64,000 nt of DNA from assembly GCA_963675135.1 (NCBI GenBank), contig OY776128.1, forward strand, positions 71,678,670-71,742,669, read 5' to 3'. The stretch's first letter is position 1, and the number at the start of each line of letters is the position of its first letter. Of this stretch, positions 57,320 through 64,000 are shown in pieces. Position numbers and translations under genes: made by a program. The DNA comes from Galeopsis tetrahit. Taxonomy: Eukaryota > Streptophyta > Magnoliopsida > Lamiales > Lamiaceae. The notes under the pieces are model-generated. The model searched no databases. It was not told the origin of the DNA and saw nothing but the letters and a program-made list of their open reading frames with translations.

Positions 57320-57885
57320 TTTACAATTTACAATTTTTTAGCATGTTATTTTGCAATAATAATTTCAGTTATAATGACATACACTTGTTAGTGATGTTAT
57401 GTTGCACTTTTCAGTTGTAGTGACTTACTATTTTCAACAATATTTTTTAGTTATATTGACTTACACTTTTTAGTAATGTTATGCTACACATTTTAGTCAT
57501 ATTTTGTTGCACTTTTCAGTTGTAGTGACTTACAATTTTCAACAATATGTTCAGTTATAGTGACTTACACTTTTTAGTAATGTTATGTTACACTTTTTAC
57601 TCGTATTTTATTACACTTTTCAGTTATAATAACTTACATTTTTTATTAAAATATTGTGTTGCACTTTTCAAGTATTTTGACATGCACTTTTTAATAATAT
57701 TGTGTTGCACTTTCTAGTTATACTAACTTGCATTTTCTAGTTATAATGACTTATACTTTTCATTAAAAGTTGTGTTGCACTTTTCAATTATAGTGACTTA
57801 CACTTTTTAATAAAAAAATGTGTTACACTTTTTAGTAATATTGTGTTATACTTTTTAGTAATATTAACTTACACTTTTCAACACA
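57320..57885 (+). repeat. Tandem array of about 23/46-bp units
   Basis: Units like 'gcacttttcagttgtagtga' and 'cactttttagtaatgttatg' alternate for over 550 bp with variable divergence. The unit is the same as at 18100-18262. Confidence 0.7.
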
Positions 57886-58113
57886 CACAATTTCAAAAAA
57901 TAAATTATCAATAAAAAAAAATTACAAAAAAAATAATAATAATAAAAAAAAATTAACGAAAGTCAAAATTTTTATTCAAAATAATCTTGAATATTTAGAG
58001 TTCACAATATTTTTAAATATTTAAGATTTACAACTCAATTCCTTATAAGGAATTGATTATCTATAAGACCAATCCTACATTGAGTGTATTTTACTTTAGT
58101 TGGTTTTATAATG

Positions 58114-58284
58114 GGTAGGCCGGCATCTTAATCTTATAGCTCATGAATTCGCACATTTTGCCAAATGTAAACTCGTAGGGATTAACACTTGGGATTCTCC
58201 CCGTGATTTTCTCATGTCATTCAGTTCTGACTGATTTCCAGACTTTTAATACACTTAATATTTCCCGTCAAAAAAAAAAAAAAA
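58114..58284 (+). mobile_element. 5'-truncated LINE with poly(A) and 21-bp target duplication
   Basis: From 58121 to a TGA at 58232-58234 the frame reads RHLNLIAHEFAHFAKCKLVG and ends WDSPRDFL...SD, the typical end of a plant L1 RNase H domain. About 35 bp of 3' UTR and a 16-base A-run follow. The flanks carry a perfect 21-bp repeat starting ACTTTAGTTGG (58093-58113 and 58285-58305). The insertion is only 171 bp, i.e. strongly 5' truncated, as is usual for target-primed reverse transcription. Confidence 0.9.
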
Positions 58285-58448
58285 ACTTTAGTTGGTTTTA
58301 TAATGAAATAGAACAAAACATAGTGGTGTCATGTGCATTATGAATTTTTTAATTTAATTATTAATGGAACGTCATCGTTTTATATATGCTATGTTCTATA
58401 AAAGGAGGCTTCCGCCATACATATGTTTCCACCATTACTCCCTCATAT

Positions 58449-60475
58449 GGGTGGAAGTAGGCCGGGCTACTCGACAGAGGCCTACGACCTAGCCTATGAA
58501 GGGTCTTGTTAGATCTAATCTATATTTATAATATGAGTCGGGCTAAAATTTTTTAAAAAGTCTACACTACAAGAAATTGTTAAATTGCCTACAGAATTTT
58601 CCAACGAAAATAATTTCGTCTTTAAATATTGAGAATTGCCTATAGATTGCCTACGAATTTTTATAAATTATTTTACACATTTTCACTCACGAGATTACCA
58701 AGGAAAAATTTGATGGTGATTTACCTACAAAATAATCCGTAGGTAAAATCGCATTTTCCTACCGAAACGGTTGTAGGTGATTTTTTTTTTATTTACCAAC
58801 GAAAACTTTCCTAGCTATTTATATGTATAAATTATTTAATTGTATTACCTACAAAATTAGCTAGGAACTTAAAAAATATTGATTTACCTGCAAAATAATC
58901 CGTAGGCAAAATAGCATTTCCCTACCAAAATGATTGTAGGTGATTTGTTTATTTATTTACCTACGAAAATTTTCCTAGCTATTTATATGTATAAATTATC
59001 TAATTGTGTTACCTACAAAATTAGCTAGGAACTTAAAAAATAATGATTTACCTACAAAATAATCCGTAGGCAAAATAACATTTCCCTACCAAAATGATTG
59101 TAGGTGATTTGTTTATTTATTTACCTACGAAATTTTTTCTAGCTATTTATATGTATAAATTATCTAATTGTTTTACCTACAAAATTAGCTAGGAACTTAG
59201 AAAATATTGATTTACCTACAAAATAATTCGTAGGCAAAATAGCATTTCCCTACCAAAATAATTGTAGGTGATTTGTTTATTTATTTACCTACGAAATTTT
59301 TCCTAGCTATTTATATGTATAAATTATCTAATTGCATTACCTACAAAATTAGCTAGGAACTTAGAAAAGCAATAGTATTATAACAAATAAACATATGAAT
59401 TTTATTATGTCCCACATCGAAAGAGTAGAAAAAACATAAGAGAAAAAACAATATAAAAGTAGTAGTATTAATAAGTTAGTAACCAACAAACATAATTTTT
59501 TTGTCCCACATCGAATAAGGAGTACAAGAAACATGAGAGAAAAACATTATAAAAGGGGTCTAATGTGCACCTAAATTTGTATTTTAAAAATGTTTATATA
59601 TTTTAACACTTTTTGAATCGGTTTTATGCTCGATTCATGGTTGGACCGGCTGGTCCAATTTTGAATGAATTTATTTTGTAGGCTAAGGCTAAAAAAATAA
59701 TTTATTAATAAAAAATTTAAAAAATATATAATAATTTTTTTTCCACCGAAATGTTTGTTGCCAAATTTAACTACGGAATTACCAACGAAATGTTTCGTAG
59801 TTGATATTTACCTACGGAATTTTATTTATTATGGTAATCATATTACCTACCGAAATGTTATGGATTTGCTACGAAAATATGGTAGGTAATTGCCTACGGA
59901 TTAAATTTTCGTGGGCAACCGAATTACCTACGAGCGAATTCCATACGAATGGTTTTCGTTGGTATTCCGTAGGTAAATATAAATGCCTACGAAATTGGAA
60001 TTATTGCCTACAAAATTTTCCCAAGCCAATTAATTATTTTCTTGTAGTGCTATTTAGTTAAGTAGGTTAGACTTAGACTTTATATAAGGCCTTATAAGCC
60101 TAACAGGCCGGCCTATTTAAGATTATATATTATATTTATATATATATTTTTATAATAAGCAATTCTTAAAATTTAGTACTAACATTTATATTAAAGTAAG
60201 TTAAATTTATTTTAGTACTCGAGAAATCGTTATAATGTTTGTATTTAAACTCATCGTTGTAATGCATTTATTTTGATAGTGAATTTTATTTGCAACTTTG
60301 ATATTTAATAGGCTTTTAAAAGGCTCTTAGGCCTGACCTATTTACTTAAAAGGCCAGGCCAAGACTATAAAAAAAATCTATTATAGATAACAGGCCAGAC
60401 TCAAAGTTCAATATTTAGAAATCAGGCCTAGTCTTTTTCATGTAAAGTCTAGACTAGCCCAGCCTATTTCCGCCC
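58449..60475. mobile_element. TIR element interrupted by CACTA X2
   Basis: The left end GGGTGGAAGTAGGCCGGGCTA and the reverse complement of the right end GGGCGGAAATAGGCTGGGCTA are inverted. Further 'aaggccaggcc' and 'gcctaacaggccggcc' words lie inside. Without X2 it is about 540 bp. No target duplication is clear. Confidence 0.6.
58565..60050. mobile_element. Non-autonomous CACTA element X2 (1,486 bp), inverted relative to X1
   Basis: The ends are CACTACAAGAAATTGTT and 'attattttcttgtagtg', with the target duplication CTA (58562-58564 and 60051-60053). Its whole length is the reverse complement of X1 with few changes, including the four 164-bp repeats and the central 'ggaccggctggtcc' palindrome. 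Different target duplications show that X1 and X2 inserted separately. Confidence 0.9.
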
Positions 60476-60827
60476 TAGAAGCAAGCAAGCATTAATATCA
60501 ATATCCTTTATTAGTAATTAGTATTTGAAAGAGTAATTAGCACGGGTGTTGATCAACATGCATTTCTAGCTAGTTCTATAATACGAAAATCCCACAAAAT
60601 CTGTAATTTAATTAAGAGTGGGGTGGCCTTGGCCCTCCATATTTCTTCCAATTCCCATTAAATACTATGTGTATCATTTCTTTGAAAAAATAAAAAAAAA
60701 TGTAAGTATATATTATGTATCAGTAGTATATCTTTAGAAATGATAATTCAAAGATCTATAATGTACGACCATCCAATTTAATGGGTTAAGCATGTAACAG
60801 TAACGACATGGTTTATTATATATATAA
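60476..60827. other. AT-rich intergenic stretch
   Basis: No gene or repeat boundary recognised. Confidence 0.5.
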
Positions 60828-61007
60828 TGTAAGAAATATATATGCACATATATGTATTGTAAGTTTAATTAGAAAGCTTTCATTAAGATTTGTAGAATGA
60901 TCAAAGGTCATATATATATACAAGAGATAAGGAACTTCTTCTTGAGTAGTTATCAAGAAGAAGTTATAACTAACAAACAAGTGAAGTTCTATTTAATTAT
61001 GTTGACA
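60828..61007 (-). mobile_element. 3' LTR of copia element F (approximate)
   Basis: On the minus strand it starts TGTCAACATAATTAAATAG directly after the polypurine tract. An inner palindrome 'aacttcttcttga'/'tcaagaagaagtt' lies at 60929-60967. The outer end is uncertain; 60828 gives a TG...CA LTR of 180 bp, but 60858 is also possible. No second LTR is present to decide. Confidence 0.55.
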
Positions 61008-62135
61008 TCCTCCCCTCAAGCTTAGATGGATGGGAACATACTCTAAGCTTGGATCTGAAGTTTTCAAAAAGTGGGCGCGGTAGAGCTTTAGTGAAGATAT
61101 CTGCTTTTGGAGATTGGAGGGAACGAACTGAGTCGACAAACGACCAGCAGCAACTAACTCGCGAACAAAGTGGTAATCGATGTCGATATGTTTTGCTCGT
61201 TTGTGGGCAACGGGATTCTGACTTAGAAATAAAGCGCTCTTGTTGTAGCACAATAGGCGAGGAGGACCGGGAGGAGAGGCACGAAGCTCGCGAAGAAGAG
61301 AAGTGACCCATATTATTTCGGAAGCCGCGTGTGCCATCGCTATATATTCGAACTCACAGCTGGATCTTGAAACAGTGGGCTGCTTCTTGGCACTCCAAGA
61401 GACAAGGTTAGGGCCGAGAAAGATGGAGTAGCCATAAGTAGACCTTCGAGTGTCAAGACAACGAGCCCAGTCAACATCTGAATAGACGAGAAGATGGTTT
61501 GGGCCTTGAGAGAAATCAAGACCATAATGAAGAGTGCCTTTAACATATCGAAGGATGCGTTTGACGACCTGAAAGTGATCGATAGTTGGGGAAGCCTGAA
61601 ACTGGCTGACAGTGTTGACGACAAATGAGAGGTCTGGACGAGTGATCGTCAGGTATTGTAAGGCGCCCACAAGAGAGCGGTATTGAGTGGTGTCTGTGTG
61701 AGGAGTGTAGAGCATCTGAAGTTGATCAGTAGAGGCAAGAGGTGTGAAGATAGGTTTGGAGTCAATCATGTCGGCACGTAAGAGAATATCACGAGCATAC
61801 TTGGTTTGACTGAGAAAGAGACCAGTAGGAGTGTAAGTAATTTCTAAGCCAAGAAAATAGGTAAGTTTACCTAGATCCTTGATGGCGAACTCTTTTTGGA
61901 TGCAGTTAATTAGGCGAGTAATGGTGATGTCGTCATTTTCAGTGACGATGATGTCATCAACATAAAGAAGAAGATAAGGAGTTGTGGTCGCATGTTGAAA
62001 GATGAAGAGAGAGATGTCAGATTTACTTTCAGTGAAACCTAAGGATAAAAGAAAAGTGCTGAAGCGAAGAAACCAGGCCCTTGGTACCTGTTTAAGACCA
62101 TATATCGCTTTGTTAAGACGGCAGACGTGATTTGT
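60993..62135 (-). pseudogene. Copia element F: C-terminal RT and RNase H
   Basis: From about 62135 down it reads AIYGLKQVPRAW and YVDD (about 61952-61963), then IKDLGKLTYFLGLEI. RNase H reads YSDVDWARC, SSCEFEY and NPVAHKRAKHIDIDYHFV. Several conserved residues are changed: the second acid of YSDADW is Val, and the DNKSAL aspartate is Tyr. A frameshift near 61118 moves the final ADIFTKALPRP motif to another frame. The sequence is close to element E, so both are one lineage, but F is older. Confidence 0.85.
61008..61021 (-). promoter_or_regulatory. Polypurine tract of element F
   Basis: The minus strand reads GCTTGAGGGGAGGA, next to the LTR start TGTCAAC. Confidence 0.75.
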
Positions 62136-62136
62136 C

Positions 62137-62647
62137 GAGCAGGATCAGTATAACCAGGAGGCTGCTCCATATATATAGGTTTGTCGAGATGGCCATGAAG
62201 AAAAGCATTATTGACATCTAATTGGCGAAGAGATCACTGTCTAAGAACAACGAGAGATAGGATAATGCGAACAGTAGATGCTTTAACAACAGGACTGAAG
62301 GTGTGATCATAATCAAATCCAGGAAGTTGGGAAAACTCTTGAGCGACAATGCGAGCTTTATGGCGATCAATAGACCCATCAGATAGAAACTTGGTTCGAA
62401 ATACCCATTTGGAGCCGATAACGTTTTCGGTTGATGGGCGAGGAACCAGAGTCCATGTTTTGTTGGAGTGGAGATCGAGGAGCTCAGCGTCTATGGCAGC
62501 AGTCCATTCCGAGGATTTGGAGGCGGATTTGAAACCTTTGGGTTCTTTAGCGGAATGATTTGGAGCGAGCAAGGCGTTTGTGGCGAGGAAAGAAGAATTG
62601 ATAGGATGTTTCGGTTTGAAAATGCCATCTTTAGATCGAGTACGCAT
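62137..62647 (-). pseudogene. Copia element F: N-terminal RT
   Basis: RT reads NKTWTLVPRPS, IGSKWVFRTK and KARIVAQEFSQLPGFDY, then TFSPVVK. An in-frame TGA at about 62234 replaces the tryptophan before LRQLDVNNAFLHG. A single-base frameshift near 62135 separates it from the next part. Confidence 0.85.
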
Positions 62648-62853
62648 AGAATGAGTTGGACGAGGAAGGTCCTGACGATGCGGAGCTGAGCGAGCATGAG
62701 GAAATGGGAGAGGACCAGCAGGAGGAATTTGGGTTTGAGCTGGCCGAACAAACGGAGGAACGTCGTTAGCAGAAATGCAAACCGAGCATGGCGAGTTAGA
62801 GAAATCAATGTAAGTGGAGACATCAAGCGAGGATGGAGAAGGTGAGCAGTGAT

Positions 62854-63536
62854 TTATGTTTTTGAAAGGGAATTTTTGTTTATCAAACTGAGCATGACGA
62901 GTGATATATATGCGAGCAGAGGTAGGATCCAGACAACAGTAGCCTTGATGGCGAGGGAGCTATAGCCAATAAAGACACAAGGGATACTGCGAGGAGATAA
63001 TTTTTTAGCAGCATAGTCACGAAGATATGAAAAAACTTGACAACCAAAAACGTGTATGTTGTCAAAGCGAGGAGGAGAAGAAAAGATTAGTTCATAAGGG
63101 CATTTGTTATTGAGTACAGAAGAAGGAAGGCGATTAATAAGATAGACGGCGGTACCAAATGCCTCGACCCAATATTGGGTAGGAACGGAGGAGTGAAATA
63201 AGAGAGATAAACCTGTTTCGGTGATATGTCGATGTTTTCGTTCTGCTCGACCATTCTGAGCAGGAGTGTATGGACAAGACATAGTGTGAAGAATGCCATG
63301 TTGGGAGAAAAGAGTTTGCAGGTTTTTGTTAGTAAATTCAGTACCTCCATCAGAGTGCATGGAAGCGTTTTATCTTAGATCGTAATTGATTTTCAACTAA
63401 TTGTTTGAAGTGAACAAAGATAGAATAAAAGTCAGACTTTTGCTTTAGGGGATAAAACCAAATAAAACGAGAAAAATCATCCATAAATATGGTGTAATAT
63501 CTATATCCATCACAAGAGGTAGTTGGGGATGGACCC
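62854..63536 (-). pseudogene. Copia element F: integrase, cut by an LTR insertion
   Basis: The integrase core reads GPSPTTSCDGYRYY, DDFSRFIWFYPL, HSDGGTEFTN and YTPAQNGRAERKHRHITETG, then YLINRLPSS. A frameshift near 63355 separates the two halves, and another near 62940 breaks the C-terminal part. At 63536/63537 the sequence switches within the GPSP codons to the end of a SIRE-type LTR. Gag, protease and the 5' LTR of F must lie beyond the window. Confidence 0.85.
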
Positions 63537-64000
63537 TGTTGGTCCTTGGTGGAGTATGACACAAGTGTATGGGGGGGGAATGCACTTGTGTATTCAAATT
63601 CTTTTCTTTTGACAAAACTGGTCTTATCAGGCAGGTTGTCTCACAACTAGCCTGAGTGAGAACTTTGATAGATACTTGTCCTACTGATTACTATTGAGTG
63701 ATCAGTTGGCTAAATATCTAAAAGAGTTGCTAAGTGCGGAATGTGGTTGGCCTTTGACTTAAAAATACTCCAAGTTAATTTCTGAAAAGGTACAGTTATC
63801 AGGGACTTTGTCCAAAACAGATTTTCTCACTTACTGACTTTTGCTTCTTTAAAATATGTTTGAATGTAAGTGCAATAAAGAAAGCAGTAAGTAAATGGCA
63901 CACAAGTTTATAGTGGTTCAGAGACTCAAGCTCCTACATCCACTTTCCCTGATTGAACAGGATAATTCCTTCACAATGGAATTAGCTTGTTTTATAGTGC
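63537..64000 (-). mobile_element. SIRE-type LTR end, inserted in element F (runs off the window)
   Basis: It starts TGTTGGTCC with a G-run and 'gaatgcacttgtgta', and near 63913-64000 reads 'tatagtggttcagagactc...'. Both parts match the LTR of element B at 15257-15320 and 15590-15685. Because copia F sequence, not a primer-binding site, lies inside the LTR terminus, this is the 3' end of a minus-strand element or a solo LTR. Confidence 0.8.

Larger units (their letters stand above)
57072..58075. mobile_element. hAT-like element carrying a SINE-like head and tandem array
   Basis: Imperfect inverted ends (GGGGTAGGTCTCTTGTAGAC at the left; GGATTGGTCTTATAGAT as reverse complement of the right) each lead into 'attccttacaaggaattgag'. 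An 8-bp direct repeat TACATTGA flanks it (57064-57071 and 58076-58083), as for hAT elements. It encodes no transposase. Inside are a tRNA-like head and a long array. Confidence 0.6.

Overview
This window looks like transposon-rich nuclear DNA of a flowering plant, probably a dicot. The evidence is AT-rich intergenic sequence, plant-type Ty1/copia and Ty3/gypsy retrotransposons, CACTA, Mutator-like and Stowaway-like elements, one short intron-containing dioxygenase gene with plant splice sites, and a plant-type cytochrome P450 remnant. The species cannot be fixed from the sequence alone; an asterid is a guess. I saw no bacterial, organellar or phage features and no CRISPR array.

Layout. 1-2876: a possible gypsy LTR remnant joined to a gypsy-like gag stub with its primer-binding site and LTR (minus strand). 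3626-8373: copia element A (Tork-like, minus), lacking its 3' end. 8374-16667: copia element B (SIRE-like, minus), with a long gag and a full-length pol. 16668-20340: AT-rich DNA with a tRNA-like SINE head and a short tandem array. 20357-20978: a CYP76-like P450 pseudogene with several inactivating lesions. 21310-25409: old copia element D (plus), complete with LTRs, a 5-bp target duplication and a nested MITE. 25410-33312 and 35695-37588: two copies of a duplicated block. The first has taken up a Mutator-like element, which in turn holds young copia element E (27534-32264). 34819-35694: a CACTA-type end with 152-bp tandem repeats. 38078-38425: a dienoyl-CoA isomerase gene fragment. 39036-39571: a LINE zinc-finger remnant. 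40165-40802: a Mutator-like foldback element.

42728-43913 is the only gene that looks intact: a three-exon 2-oxoglutarate/Fe(II) dioxygenase of the AOP type, with a TATA box and a poly(A) signal. 44804-46287 and 58565-60050 are two inverted, near-identical non-autonomous CACTA elements with different 3-bp target duplications. Between them lie a copia RNase H fragment, Stowaway-like MITEs, a 623-bp TRIM-like miniature LTR element (52424-53046), a 1.3-kb Mutator-like foldback (55676-57004), a 1-kb hAT-like element carrying the same SINE-head and array family as at 18 kb, and a 171-bp 5'-truncated LINE with a 21-bp target duplication. 60828-63536 is copia element F (minus). It is cut in its integrase by the end of a SIRE-type LTR that runs off the window.

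The protein-coding sequence is almost all retrotransposon gag-pol, and every copy shows a break (stop codon, frameshift, deletion or missing LTR). The genes do not form a pathway. The main interest is the layered insertion history, readable through target duplications and one preserved empty site, and a composite tRNA-like/tandem-repeat family present twice. No clearly new functional system was identified.
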